Shown here: piece after piece, positions 43,747-53,654 of the stretch | How the letters are laid out: every line of letters starts with the position of its first letter | Position numbering within the stretch: the first letter of the stretch is position 1 | Translations under genes and position numbers: made by a program | Notes under the pieces: generated by a model | What the model was told of the DNA's origin: nothing | What the model saw: the letters and a program-made list of their open reading frames with translations, nothing else | Databases searched by the model: none | DNA from: CAVYWD01 sp963772225 | Lineage (GTDB): Bacteria; Myxococcota; Myxococcia; Myxococcales; UBA5297 | Reading direction: 5' to 3' | DNA length: 64,000 nt | Assembly: GCA_963772225.1 (NCBI GenBank) | Contig: CAVYWD010000001.1 | Location: 1,240,001 to 1,304,000, forward strand

Positions 43747-45690
43747 TCAGGAGCTCGGCGCGCCCTCCGGCTCGCGCACGGGCAGGCGAACGGTGAACGT
43801 GGTGCCCTTGCCCACCGCGCTCTCGAAGGTGATGGAGCCGCAGTGCTTGTCGACAACGATCGACCGGGCGATGGCCAACCCCTGCCCCGTCCCTTGGCCC
43901 ACCGTCTTGGTGGTGAAGAACGGATTGAAGACGCGATCGCGAATCTCCGGGCGGATTCCGCACCCCGTGTCCTCGATGTCGATCCGCACGCAAGGGCCGT
44001 CCAGCGCCGTGCGCACGGCGATGCGCCCGCGCGAAGCGCTGGGGGCCGCGACCTCCTGGATGGCGCGCGCCGCGTTGACCAGGAGGTTCAGGAACACCTG
44101 GTTGATGGCGCCCGGGTGGCACATCACCAGGGGAACGTCACCGAGCTCGGTTTCGACGTCGGCGACATACTTGTACTCGTTGCGGGCGATGGTCAGCGCG
44201 GTCCGCAGCGACTGGTTGATGTCGGCCAGGCTCTTCATCTGGCTGTCGGGATGCGCGAAGTCCTTCATGGCGCTGACGATGGAGGCAATGCGCGAAATGC
44301 CGTCCCGCGCGCGGGCGAAGGCCCCGGGCACGTTCTCCTCGATGTACGCGAGCTCGGCCGCCTCCTCGGCCTCGGAAATCTCGCTGCCCAGCCGACCTTG
44401 ACCGGGCATCGCCCCGAGGGCCGCGGCGACCTGCCGATATTTGTCGAAGAGCGGCTTCAGCTCGTGAAAGGACTCGGAGAGAAAAGTGACGCTGTCGGCC
44501 AGGTACTGGGTGGGCGTGTTGATCTCGTGGGCGATGCCGGCCGCGAGCTGGCCCACGGCCTCGAGCTTCTGAGCCTGGCGCAGCTGAACCTCGACGGCGT
44601 CGCGCTCCGCCTGGGCCTTGGCCCGCGCCCCCTCGGCCTTGCGCCGCTCGGCGATCTCGCTGCTCAGGACGTCGTTGGCCTCGAGGAGCTGGGCGGTGCG
44701 CTGCTGGACGCGCACCTCGAGGTCGTCGTGGGCCCTGTGAAGCGCTTCCTCCGCCGCCGCCTGCTGCACGGCCAGGGCGACGGCGCTGGTGATCCCGTCC
44801 AGCATGGCCTCTTCGAGCGGTTGAACGGGGCGATTGGAGAAGAGGGCCAGGACCCCGATGGGCTCTCCAGCGGGCACCCGGAGCTGATAGCCGGCGAAGG
44901 AGGCGAGCCCCAGGTCCCGCGCCCATTCCCGGTCGCGGATGCGGGGGTCGTTCGCCGCGTCGACGGCGATGAGCTTGCGGTCGTCCCCGCAGGCGATCTG
45001 CCCGATCTCGCCGACGCCGAGCGGGACCCGCGAGTGCGGGCCGTCCGTGCGCGTGGTGCGACCCGAGCTCGCCACCAGGTGCAGGCACTTGCCCTTGCCA
45101 GCGCCTTCGCACGGTCCGCCGGCGGACTGCGCGTGGGCGCATTCTGACTGGCACCGATCGCCCGGGCGAATGAGCCATACGCGGCACAGGTCGACCCCGA
45201 AGAACTGAACGATGCGGACGGTGATCCCGGTGAGCTTGATCTCCAGGGGCACGGAATCGAGAAGGGACTGCTGCAGGACGCAGACGCCTTCCAGTTGCTG
45301 CGGGACGATCACCCTCATCGTCTCCAGCTCGGCCACCAGCGCGTCCAGCATGGTGTTGAGCGCGCGGGCCAGGGCGGCCGCCCCGTCCGTCCCGTCGAGA
45401 GCCGCTCGCGCCTGGTGATTGCCGGAGCGGACCCCCTCGATGACCTCCTGAACCGCGCAAAGCCTCCGGTCGGCCCGACGACTCAGTCCCCACGCGCAGA
45501 GGCAACCGATGACGAAGGCCGCCCCGACCTGGCCCAGGCCGCTCCAGGCGCCCGCCGACCGCGCCGCTGCATCCGCCTGTCGGGCCAGGAAGTGAGAAAC
45601 GAGGAGGGCTGCCGCCACCGGCAGCGCGGCGGCGACCCTCCGGCCACGGAGCGCGTCGAACGCGAATCGGCGCAGCGCGCGCAAGCTCAC
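43747..45690 (-). CDS. Sensor histidine kinase with Cys-rich GAF domain
   Basis: A 647-residue membrane kinase. Two hydrophobic helices (about 17-35 and 51-70) are followed by a HAMP-like stretch, a GAF domain (about 145-310) and a coiled coil. The HisKA box is GIAHEINTPTQYLADSV with phospho-acceptor H388. The ATPase domain has NQVFLNLLVNAARAI, DTGCGI and GTGQGLAIARSIV. The GAF domain holds a Cys cluster (C180, C184, C194, C202) ending KCLHLVASSGR, suggesting a metal or redox centre. The start is a GTG. No response regulator gene is adjacent, so it is an orphan kinase. Confidence 0.88.
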   Translation of the reverse strand: MSLRALRRFAFDALRGRRVAAALPVAAALLVSHFLARQADAAARSAGAWSGLGQVGAAFVIGCLCAWGLSRRADRRLCAVQEVIEGVRSGNHQARAALDGTDGAAALARALNTMLDALVAELETMRVIVPQQLEGVCVLQQSLLDSVPLEIKLTGITVRIVQFFGVDLCRVWLIRPGDRCQSECAHAQSAGGPCEGAGKGKCLHLVASSGRTTRTDGPHSRVPLGVGEIGQIACGDDRKLIAVDAANDPRIRDREWARDLGLASFAGYQLRVPAGEPIGVLALFSNRPVQPLEEAMLDGITSAVALAVQQAAAEEALHRAHDDLEVRVQQRTAQLLEANDVLSSEIAERRKAEGARAKAQAERDAVEVQLRQAQKLEAVGQLAAGIAHEINTPTQYLADSVTFLSESFHELKPLFDKYRQVAAALGAMPGQGRLGSEISEAEEAAELAYIEENVPGAFARARDGISRIASIVSAMKDFAHPDSQMKSLADINQSLRTALTIARNEYKYVADVETELGDVPLVMCHPGAINQVFLNLLVNAARAIQEVAAPSASRGRIAVRTALDGPCVRIDIEDTGCGIRPEIRDRVFNPFFTTKTVGQGTGQGLAIARSIVVDKHCGSITFESAVGKGTTFTVRLPVREPEGAPSS

Positions 45691-45970
45691 TCGTCTTTCG
45701 AGGCGGCGCCCTGTCCGCGAGGAATGGAGCCCAATCGATGGCGGGTAAGGGCCGACCCGCCGAAGCTGCGAATGCCACTCGTCAACGACTCATCGACGCT
45801 CGACGCGGAACGCCTGCAGTCTGCATACCGCGCGGCCGCGCTTTGGCAAGTCGGCTCAGCGGCAGCCTGGCGGGGCGCAGCCTTCAATGGCGAGCGCCAG
45901 TCGCGCGCGCTTTCTGGAGGGGCCTCGACGACCCGTCGGCCGCAGGTGACCCACGGGTGACTCGGGTGCG

Positions 45971-46864
45971 CTAGAGCGCCCCGTCGAAGAACGCCGCGAA
46001 GCGCCGGGCGTACTCGGCGGGGGCGACCTTCGCGAAGTTGCCGTGGCCCGCGCCGGGGACGAGCCACCACTCCGCGGACGGCACGGCTCGGTGCACGCGC
46101 TCCATGATCGCCGGCGGCGTGTCGTCGTCGGCGCTCCCGGAGACGAGCATGAGGGGCCGAGGCGGAATGGAGGCGACGACGTCGATGGGGCGGACCGCGT
46201 TCACGTCGACCCCGAACGCCCGGAAGGCGAGCCGGGCCGCGGCGGTGGAGAGCCAGCCGAACCGGCCGCCTTTGACGCCCAGCTCCGCCTCGAGCGAGGG
46301 CCACACTGGGCCGAGGACCACGGCGCGGATGCGCAAGTCCTGGGCCGCGGCGAGCGCGACGGCGGAGGAGCCGACCGAGAACCCGTAGGCTCCCAGCCGC
46401 TTCGCGTCCACGTCCGGCCGCGCGGCGAGCAAATCCAGCGCGGCGGCGATGTCGAGCCGCTCGCGATCGCCCCACGTGGCCAGCTCGCCGTCGCTGTCGC
46501 CGCTCGCGCGCGAGTCGAAGAGCAGCACCCCGTGCCCGTGCGCCGCGAGGGCCTCCGCCTCCGGGAGCATGTCGGAGCGATTCTGGGTCAAGCCGTGCAC
46601 CAGCACCACCGCGGTCCTCCGGGCGCCGGGCGCGAACCAGCCGCGCAGGACCAGCCCGTCGCGCGTGCGCAGCTCCACGTCCTCGAGACCCGGCAGCCGA
46701 GCCTTGGCGCCCGAGCGGTCGCGGTCCGCGGCGCGCGTCCGGCGCGGATGCACGTAGGCGTACGAATGGCGCGCCGCCGAGCCGGCGACGGCCAGGACGA
46801 ACACCACCCCCGCCGCCGCCGCCCCCAGGGCGATTTGCGGGGGGCGCGCGCCCAACACGCTCAC
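45971..46864 (-). CDS. Alpha/beta hydrolase, membrane-anchored
   Basis: A 297-residue protein starting at a GTG that overlaps the stop of the upstream gene (GTGA). An N-terminal hydrophobic segment (LGAAAAGVVFVLAVAGSA) anchors it. The hydrolase fold shows VVLVHGLTQNRSDMLPEA, LFDSRASGDSDG, the nucleophile elbow YGFSVGSSAVAL (GFSVG), an acid near LVSGSADDDTPP and the His in VPGAGHGNF. All triad residues are present, so it should be an active esterase or lipase-like enzyme. It is co-transcribed with the two-domain hydrolase. Confidence 0.82.
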   Translation of the reverse strand: MSVLGARPPQIALGAAAAGVVFVLAVAGSAARHSYAYVHPRRTRAADRDRSGAKARLPGLEDVELRTRDGLVLRGWFAPGARRTAVVLVHGLTQNRSDMLPEAEALAAHGHGVLLFDSRASGDSDGELATWGDRERLDIAAALDLLAARPDVDAKRLGAYGFSVGSSAVALAAAQDLRIRAVVLGPVWPSLEAELGVKGGRFGWLSTAAARLAFRAFGVDVNAVRPIDVVASIPPRPLMLVSGSADDDTPPAIMERVHRAVPSAEWWLVPGAGHGNFAKVAPAEYARRFAAFFDGAL

Positions 46865-48652
46865 GGCCGCTCCCGCGCGAAGGCTCCGAAGCGCCCGGCG
46901 AGGTGGTCGGCGATGAGCGACGAGAGCCGGACCTGCGCCGAGTGCGGCGAGAAGGTGTGGTCCGTCCCGCTCACCATCTCGAACCGGAAGCGCGGGACCC
47001 TCCGCAGGGCGGCGCCCCGGCTTCCCAGGTGCCCCTCGAGGTAGTCGAGGCCGGGGTCGTCCTCGCCCATGACGAACATGACGTCGCCGCCGCGCTTCAA
47101 GGTGCGGCGCAGGGCACGCTCGATGTCGAGCGGACCGCCCGGCCGCTCCGGCAGGAGGCGCCGCACCCGCCGGATCGCCTTCGTCGCGACCCGTCGGGCC
47201 ACCACGCCCGCGATGCCCCGGAGGTTCACTTCTCCGTGAAGCACCCGCTTCCAGCTGTCGAGGTCGAGGAGCTTCTGCTGGTAGGAGCGGTTCGACCCGA
47301 AGCTCGTTCGGATCACGATGTCGAGCGAGCTCCCCTCGTGCCAGACGAAGGTCTGGGGGTTGATGAGGACTTGCGCGGCGACGCGCGGATCTTCGTTGCC
47401 CAGGTGGAAGGCGACGTACGCGGCCGAGCAGAGGCCGATGAGCGCGAACTGCCGAGCCGAGCGCTCTGCCGCGAGCCAGCTCAAGAGGTCCCGGACGTCG
47501 GAAAGCCGGCCCTCGGAGTAGGGGTGCGAGCGCTTCTCCGCCTCCGGTTCGGCGCCGTCGCCAATGCCAGGCGGGTCGAAGCGCAGAGAAGTGAAGCCGA
47601 GCCCGGCCATGCGCCGGGCCAGGTTCACGTAGAGTCGATTGGGCCCGATGCGGTGATCCGAGGCGGTGTTGAGCCAGACGAGGACCGGCGGCGCGGCGCC
47701 ATTCGGCTTCGCCGGAGTGGTGAAGATTCCGAAGGAGCGCCCTGACCGACCGAGGAACAGGGCCTCCTCGCGAACGCCGTCCATTTCGAGGATCGTGGGC
47801 CCCTGCGGCGCGAGCGGCGGCGGGGCGCCGGGCGCGAGCTCCGGGTGCGCGCCCGAGAGCCACGCGACGACCTTGTCGAAGACCGCCTCGGGCACGACCG
47901 ACTTGCGCGGCTCCTGCATCATGAGCGGGTAGCCCTCGAGGGCAGCCCACTCGGCGCTCTTCCCCTCCTTGGCGAGCCTGGTCGCCAGCCGCTGTTCCGG
48001 CGATTGGGCGTCGCGGCCCAAGACCAGCACCTTGCAACCCTGCGGCGGCTCCCACTTCGACAGAATCGAGCGTGGACAGGTCGGCCACGGTTTGTTCGGT
48101 GAGGACGAACCCGGCTGCCTCCTCGAGGCCCGACGGACCTGCCGGCGCGCCGGGGGCGTTCAAGAGGCGGTAGGCGCGCATCTGGCGGACGTAGGCCTTG
48201 CCGGAGAGGAACGGCGCCCAGAGCACGATGCTGGCGACGGGGTCGTCCCGGCGCTCGGCGGCCGCGGCCGCAGCGAAGGTCGCGCCCAGGTGCACGCCGA
48301 AGAGGCTCACCGCGCGCACGCCCGACAGCGCCTTCAGCTGCTCGACGGCCTGCCCGATGCTGTCCAGCCAAGCGCGCACCCGGCCCGGGTCGAGGTCGGT
48401 GCCCGCGGAGTCGCCCGTGCCCGCGTAGTCGAACCGGAGGACGGGGAAACCCCGGCCTGCGAGGCGGTCGGCGAGGACCCGGAAAGATCGCTGGCAGGCG
48501 AAGGCCTCCCAACCGAGCGGATTGCAGAGGACGACGCCGCACGAGCGGGCCCCCGCGCCGGCGTTCGGGCTCGGCGCGTGGTATTGGCCGAACAGCCTTT
48601 GGCCGGCAGGGCCGAAGACCACCGGCACCATCGCGTTGGACGACGTCGACAT
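46861..48652 (-). CDS. Two-domain alpha/beta hydrolase-like protein (one frameshift)
   Basis: About 596 residues after correcting one extra base near 48062. Domain 1 (1-200) has VVLCNPLGWEAFACQRSFRV, LRFDYAGTGDSAG and LFGVHLGATFAA, where the nucleophile position is His, not Ser. Domain 2 (300-596) has FGIFTTPAKPN, LRFDPPGIGDGAE and LIGLCSAAYVAFHLG, where a Cys takes the elbow position, and ends MVSGTDHTFSP. Similar Ser-less folds occur in exosortase-A-associated hydrolases. The ATG at 48652 follows a copy of the palindromic element. It diverges from the carrier-protein genes. Confidence 0.7.
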
Positions 48653-48653
48653 C

Positions 48654-48802
48654 CCTAACCCGGCCGACCCTGAACCAACGAGGTTCGCCGAAGTTCCAGG
48701 CTCCAGACCTCGGGCTCCAGGAACTGCGGTTCCTGAAGCCTGGGGGCTGGAGCCAGCAGTCTTTGCCATCCTTTGCAAGATTTCCTCGCCAAGGGACGAA
48801 GG
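48654..48802 (-). repeat. Dispersed palindromic element, copy 5 (inverted)
   Basis: Starts CCTAACCCGGCCGACCCTGA and has TTCCAGGCTCCAGACC, the central palindrome AGGAACTGCGGTTCCT and GGGGGCTGGAGCCAGCAGTC, then CTTTGCCATCC...AAGATTTCC and AAGGGACGAAGG. It begins one base from the start codon of the two-domain hydrolase. Confidence 0.75.
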
Positions 48803-49010
48803 ACCCTCGCCAGTCCTGTTTACTGCGCCGGACGAACGCTGGGCAAGCCGCAAGCGCGTCTCCGCGGGAGCGCCCTGGGGCGGGCGGGCCTCCCTTCACC
48901 GCCGGCCTCGAGTCGGAGTACGCTCTACCGCCCCGTGAGGCCCGCCTCGAGGCGCGAGGCCGAGCGGACCGGGCGCTTCACAAGCGCGAGCCACCGAGGG
49001 TCCAGCCAAC

Positions 49011-50555
49011 ATGATTTATCTGGTGCAGCAATACTTCCGAGAGTCCGCAGCGCGTTTCCCGAACAAGCCAGGCATCTGCTGCGATCAGGACTCGCTGACC
49101 TTTCGCGAGGCCGAGGAGCTCAGCAATGCCTTCGCCCGCGCCCTCGCCGACGCCGGAGTGCGCCGCGGCCAATTCGTCCCCTTCTTCATGGACAAGAGCG
49201 TCCGGTCCATCCTGTCCATCCTGAGCATCTTGAAGGCCGACTGCGCGTACGTGCCCATCGACTCGAAGTCGCCGGCGCAGCGGCTGCAGAGCATCCTCAA
49301 GGCCACCGCCGCCTCAGTGGTCATCGTCGACGACAAGAGCCAGCCCGTCTTCGAGGCGCTGATCCCCGAAGGCCAGCGGCCGCGCCTCCTGAACATCAGC
49401 CACTTCAAGCCGGTCGACGTCTCGCCCGTAGCTTCGAAGAACCTGTCCATCGACGTCGCGTACGTGCTGTTCACCTCCGGCTCCACCGGCGTGCCCAAGG
49501 GCGTGATGATCCCGCACAAGGCGATCATCGATTACATCGAGTGGTGTGCCGAGACGTATGGGCTCACCAGCGACGACGTCGTCTCGAACCACGCGCCGCT
49601 CTACTTCGACAACTCCACCTTCGACCTGTATTGCGCGTTCAAGGCCGGCGCGACGCTGCACCTGGTGCATGACGAGCTGAACGCCGTCATTCCCAGCCTG
49701 GTCCGGTGGCTGGCCGACCGGCAGATCACCACGTTCTTCTGCGTGCCGTCCGTCTTGAGCATGCTGCTCCGCTCGCGGCGGCTGAAGCCCGAGAGCTTCC
49801 CCAAGCTGCGGCACGTCATCGCCGCCGGCGAGGTGCTCCCGCGCGACGTGCTCGCAGCGTGGATGGACCTCTACCCCAAGGTCCAGTTCACCAATATGTA
49901 CGGGCCCACGGAGATCACGGTCGACTGCTCGTACCACGTCGTGCAGCCGAAGCCCGGCCCGGACGTTTCGTCCATCCCCATCGGCAAGGCGCGGACGAAC
50001 ATGGAGCTCTTCGTGCGAACCGAGACGGGCGAGCTGAGCCAGGCCGTCGGCGCCCAGGGCGAGCTCCTGGTGCGCGGCACGTCGGTCGCGTACGGCTACC
50101 TGGGCGACGCCGAGCGGACCGCGAAGGCCTTCGTGCAGAACCCGCTCCAGCGGTTCTTCCACGACCCGCTCTATTGCACCGGCGACCTGGTGCGCATCGA
50201 CGAGCGCGGCGACTATTTGTTCCTGGGCCGCGCCGACGACCAGATCAAATTCCTGGGCTACCGCATCGAGCTCGGGGAGATCGAGGCGTCGCTCATGGGC
50301 GTGAAGGGCGTGGCCGAAGGCGTCGTCGTGTTCAACAACAGCCCGGCCGAGTCCGAGCGCGAGCTCGGAGCGCTGGTCAGCCTCGAGCAGGGATTCTCCG
50401 TGGACGCGCTGCGCGACGCCTTGAAGAAGCGGCTGCCCGGATACATGGTCCCTAGCCGCCTCATTGTGACCCAGGGTGAGTTCCCGCGGACCTCGAACGG
50501 AAAATACGATCGAAAGCGGGCGACGCAGCTCGTTTTCGGGGCAAAAGGCACCTGA
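49011..50555 (+). CDS. Stand-alone adenylation enzyme (amino acid or acyl:carrier-protein ligase)
   Basis: A 514-residue NRPS-type adenylation domain without condensation or carrier domains. Core motifs are LKADCAYVPIDS, VLFTSGSTGVPKGVMIPH, YFDNSTF, NMYGPTEITVDCSYH, LYCTGDLVRIDERG, FLGRADDQIKFLGYRIELGE and the catalytic Lys in RTSNGKYDRK. By alignment to GrsA, my reading of the specificity residues is D-N-F-F-I-A-M-V-D-K, which I cannot assign to a known substrate; D235 favours an alpha-amino acid. It most likely loads the carrier protein encoded at 51126. GAGGG precedes the ATG. Confidence 0.85.
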   Translation: MIYLVQQYFRESAARFPNKPGICCDQDSLTFREAEELSNAFARALADAGVRRGQFVPFFMDKSVRSILSILSILKADCAYVPIDSKSPAQRLQSILKATAASVVIVDDKSQPVFEALIPEGQRPRLLNISHFKPVDVSPVASKNLSIDVAYVLFTSGSTGVPKGVMIPHKAIIDYIEWCAETYGLTSDDVVSNHAPLYFDNSTFDLYCAFKAGATLHLVHDELNAVIPSLVRWLADRQITTFFCVPSVLSMLLRSRRLKPESFPKLRHVIAAGEVLPRDVLAAWMDLYPKVQFTNMYGPTEITVDCSYHVVQPKPGPDVSSIPIGKARTNMELFVRTETGELSQAVGAQGELLVRGTSVAYGYLGDAERTAKAFVQNPLQRFFHDPLYCTGDLVRIDERGDYLFLGRADDQIKFLGYRIELGEIEASLMGVKGVAEGVVVFNNSPAESERELGALVSLEQGFSVDALRDALKKRLPGYMVPSRLIVTQGEFPRTSNGKYDRKRATQLVFGAKGT

Positions 50556-50668
50556 ACGCCATTCAACGCGCAGTGTGACCCCCGTCACTTGTGCGCCGCC
50601 AAACAGGCTTGGTAGGGTGCTTCACGGCGCAGGCGCCCCGAGGTCAAGCCACGAGCACGGAGCAAGAG

Positions 50669-51139
50669 ATGGCCGCGTGGCGGGCAAAGCGATGCGGCAA
50701 TTCCGAAGCGACGCTGGTGACAGGCATTGACCTCGTGGACATCCGCGAGGTCGACGCCTCGGTTACCAGGTTTGGAGACCGATATCTTCGCCGGGTCTAC
50801 ACCGAGCAGGAGGTCCAAACCTGCGGGCAAGGGGGACCGCGGTTTGCCTCGCGGCTGGCGGCGCGGTTCGCGGCCAAGGAAGCCGTCATCAAGGTGCTTC
50901 GAGCGGCGGAGGTCGGCATCGACTGGCGGTCCATCGAGGTCGTCCGGTGCGACGACGGCGCGCCCGAGGTCCGGCTCACGGGGCGCGCGGCCGAGGCGGC
51001 GAGGCGGCGCGGTTTCTATTCCTTTTCAATCAGTCTGACGCACGAGACGGACTACGCGGGCGCCGTCGTCATCGGCCAACGGCGCGAGGCAGCGAACACC
51101 GAAGCTTCATTCGACGGAGACGACCATGGCGATCAATGA
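50669..51139 (+). CDS. AcpS-type 4'-phosphopantetheinyl transferase
   Basis: A 156-residue holo-carrier-protein synthase. TGIDLVDIREVDASV holds the first metal Asp (D21) and RLAARFAAKEAVIKVL the Glu (E71) and following Lys, as in AcpS. It transfers phosphopantetheine from CoA to a carrier-protein serine. A cluster-dedicated AcpS beside an atypical carrier protein suggests it is specific for that carrier rather than the house-keeping enzyme. The last 14 bases overlap the carrier-protein gene. The ATG at 50669 is preceded by GGAGCAAGAG. Confidence 0.88.
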   Translation: MAAWRAKRCGNSEATLVTGIDLVDIREVDASVTRFGDRYLRRVYTEQEVQTCGQGGPRFASRLAARFAAKEAVIKVLRAAEVGIDWRSIEVVRCDDGAPEVRLTGRAAEAARRRGFYSFSISLTHETDYAGAVVIGQRREAANTEASFDGDDHGDQ

Positions 51140-51374
51140 CGATATTCGAGTGATTCTCAAGGAGCACGGGCGGCTGGCGACCGACGCGGCCGCCCTTCAG
51201 GACGACAGCGACCTGTACCAGGCAGGGCTGACCTCGCACGCGAGCGTCAATGTCATGCTGGCCCTCGAGGGCAAGTTCGACGTGGAATTCCCCGACCGGA
51301 TGCTCCGCCGCGGCGTATTCGCCCGCATCTCGACCATCCGCGAGGCGATCGAAGAGCTCACCGCTGGGCGCTGA
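51126..51374 (+). CDS. Atypical acyl/aminoacyl carrier protein
   Basis: An 82-residue helical carrier protein. The phosphopantetheine site reads YQAGLTSHASVNVMLALE, where S37 takes the place of the Ser in the usual DSL motif. This Thr-Ser variant followed by FDVEFPDRMLRR resembles the carrier proteins paired with amino-acid:carrier-protein ligases in rhizobia, as I recall them. It would hold the substrate activated by the upstream adenylation enzyme for oxidation by the downstream dehydrogenase. It overlaps the AcpS gene by 14 bases. Confidence 0.85.
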   Translation: MAINDDIRVILKEHGRLATDAAALQDDSDLYQAGLTSHASVNVMLALEGKFDVEFPDRMLRRGVFARISTIREAIEELTAGR

Positions 51375-51425
51375 CGCCCTGCCGATCCTTTCCTTTCAAG
51401 CTACGTCGATGAAAGAGAGCATGTC

Positions 51426-52607
51426 ATGAACATTGACGACGCGATGAAGTCGCCCTGGGTTGAAGCTGCGAGGCAGATTGGCCGGGAGATCGTCGCCAAG
51501 CACGCGGACGACGTGGACGTGAAGGCCCGCTTCCCCACCGAAGCGTTCGACGCGATGAAGAAGGCGAAGCTGCTCGGCTGCTACGTGCCCAAGGAGCTGG
51601 GCGGCCCCGGCTGCAGCATCACTGAGCTCGCCCTCATCTGCGAGGAGCTCGGGCGCCACTGCATCTCGACGGCGATGATCTTCGGCATGCACCAGATTCA
51701 GGTGGCGACCTTCGTCCACCACGCCATGAGCTCGCCATTCTTCCGCAAGTACATGCAGGAGATCGTCGAGAAGCAGCTCCTCATCGCCTCCATCACCTCC
51801 GAGGCGGGCACGAGCGGCCACATGCGCCGCAGCATCTGCGCGGTGAAGCGCAAGGGCGACACCTTCGAGCTCGAGAAGAAGGGCACGATGGTCTCCTACG
51901 GCGAGGCGGCCGACGACCTCCTGGTGAGCGCGCGCCGCCACCCCGACGCCCCGGGCAACGACCAGGTGCTGGTGCTCATCCGAAAGGGCCCGAACACCAC
52001 CCTCTCCGACAAGGGCCCGTGGGACCCGCTCGGCGGCCGCGGGACGTGCAGCCCGCCCTTCACCTGTAAGGGCACCGGCAAGGTCGAGCAGGTCATGGAT
52101 GTGCCGTTCGACGACAGCTCCGCCGTCACGGTCGTCCCGGTTTCCCACCTGCTCTGGTGCTCGGCGTGGCTGGGCGCGGCCACGGCCACGGTGGGCAAGG
52201 CCCACACCTTCGTCCGCAAGCTGGCGCGCGCCAATCCCGACACGGTGCCGCCCAACGCGACGCCGCTGGCGAACACCGCCACCAAACTCCAGGCCATGCG
52301 CGGCTACATCCGCGACTGCGTCGCCGAGTACGAGCGCTTCCGGGCCATGCCCGACGGCGGGTTCGCCATCGCCTCCACCGTGCCTTACGCCGCCAAGGTG
52401 AACAACCTCAAGGTATGGACGTCCCGGACCCTCGTGCAGATCGTCGAAGAGTCCATGACCATCATCGGCGTGGCGGCGTACGTGAACGGCTCGCCCTACT
52501 CGCTCACCCGGCAGATCCGCGACGCCCATTCGGCCCCCCTGCAGATCGGCAATGACCGCATCATGGCGACCAACGCCTCGTTGAATCTCATTACCAAGGA
52601 AATCTGA
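51426..52607 (+). CDS. Acyl-CoA dehydrogenase family flavoenzyme
   Basis: A 393-residue protein with the acyl-CoA dehydrogenase layout: an N-terminal helical domain (AMKKAKLLGCYVPKELGGPG and ALICEELGRHC), a beta domain (ASITSEAGTSGHMRRSICAV) and a C-terminal helical domain ending LTRQIRDAHSAPLQIGNDRI. Set between an adenylation-loaded carrier protein and DUF1839, it may oxidise a carrier-bound amino-acyl or acyl group, as the flavin dehydrogenases acting on prolyl-carrier proteins do. I cannot name the substrate. It lies 51 bases after the carrier protein gene. Confidence 0.87.
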   Translation: MNIDDAMKSPWVEAARQIGREIVAKHADDVDVKARFPTEAFDAMKKAKLLGCYVPKELGGPGCSITELALICEELGRHCISTAMIFGMHQIQVATFVHHAMSSPFFRKYMQEIVEKQLLIASITSEAGTSGHMRRSICAVKRKGDTFELEKKGTMVSYGEAADDLLVSARRHPDAPGNDQVLVLIRKGPNTTLSDKGPWDPLGGRGTCSPPFTCKGTGKVEQVMDVPFDDSSAVTVVPVSHLLWCSAWLGAATATVGKAHTFVRKLARANPDTVPPNATPLANTATKLQAMRGYIRDCVAEYERFRAMPDGGFAIASTVPYAAKVNNLKVWTSRTLVQIVEESMTIIGVAAYVNGSPYSLTRQIRDAHSAPLQIGNDRIMATNASLNLITKEI

Positions 52608-52676
52608 CCTCCAAGTCCTCGCCGCGGCGCCGACTCAAAGGGGCCGCGGCGAGGCTTTGCTCGAAGAGACCGCGCC

Positions 52677-53654
52677 GTGAGCGTCTTCGCCTTCGCCTCC
52701 ATCGACCCCGCCACCTACGTCCCGCACGAGCTGCACCGAACGCAGCGCGCGTGGGCCGAGTCCAACTGCTACATCGACGTCTGGATCGAAGTCCTGCACG
52801 CTCAGGGGCTGGACCCGGTCGCCTGCATGCCGTTCGTCTTCGGCGCGGACTTCGAAGGCGACCAGTGGACCTTCTTCAAGCCGCCGCTCGAGGACCTGGA
52901 CGCGCTCTACGGCATTGACGTCCAGGAGCTCAACGTCTGGCGCCCGCTCCTCTTCCATGTGGAGGAGCAGCTCCGCGGCCACAAGATCATCCTCACCGAG
53001 GCGAACTCGTTCTACCTGCCCGACACGCAGGGCACCGACTACCGGCGCAATTACGTCAAGACGACCATCGGCATCCAGGAGGTCGACGTCGGGGGCCGGC
53101 GGCTTCGCTACTTCCACAACCGCGGCTACCACGAGCTTTCGGGCGAGGACTTCACCGAGACGTTCCGCCTCGACCGTCCGCCGGACCCCCACTTCCTGCC
53201 GCTCTTCGCCGAGTTCGCTCGCCTGCCCCGCGAGCACTGTGCACAGGACGAGCTGGTGAAGCGCTCGGTTCAGCTTTTGCGCAAGCACGTGCGGCTGCGG
53301 CCTTCCGAGAACCCGGTCGCGCGTTTCAAGCCGCGCTTCGTCGCAGACGTCGAATGGCTCAAGGCCGAGGGCATGGCCATGTTCCACGCCCACGCCTTCG
53401 CCACGCTGAGGCAGCTGGGCGCAGCGTTCGAGTTCGCCACCGAATATTTGAAGTGGCTCGAGGCGCGCGGCGAGCCTGGTCTCTCGCCCATCGCGGCCCA
53501 CTTCGACGCCATCTCCGAGAGCACCAAGGCGCTGGTGTTGAAGACGGCGCGGGCCGTCAGCACCAAGCGACCCACCGACTTCGCGCCGCTCCTCGACGCC
53601 GTCGGCGCAAGCTGGCAAGCCGGCATGGACGCGCTGGCCGCCCGCTACGGCTAG
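52677..53654 (+). CDS. DUF1839 family protein
   Basis: A 325-residue protein starting at GTG. Conserved DUF1839 stretches are WAESNCYIDVWIEVLHAQGL, DFEGDQWTFFKPP, LYGIDVQELNVWRPLLFHVE and FYLPDTQGTDYRRNYVKTTI, then RYFHNRGYHELSGEDF. The family has no established activity, but its Cys/Asp/His-rich core looks enzymatic. It is repeatedly found next to carrier-protein and aminoacyl-ligase genes, so a role as acyltransferase acting on the carrier-bound product is a reasonable guess. A REP-like repeat follows it. Confidence 0.85.
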   Translation: MSVFAFASIDPATYVPHELHRTQRAWAESNCYIDVWIEVLHAQGLDPVACMPFVFGADFEGDQWTFFKPPLEDLDALYGIDVQELNVWRPLLFHVEEQLRGHKIILTEANSFYLPDTQGTDYRRNYVKTTIGIQEVDVGGRRLRYFHNRGYHELSGEDFTETFRLDRPPDPHFLPLFAEFARLPREHCAQDELVKRSVQLLRKHVRLRPSENPVARFKPRFVADVEWLKAEGMAMFHAHAFATLRQLGAAFEFATEYLKWLEARGEPGLSPIAAHFDAISESTKALVLKTARAVSTKRPTDFAPLLDAVGASWQAGMDALAARYG

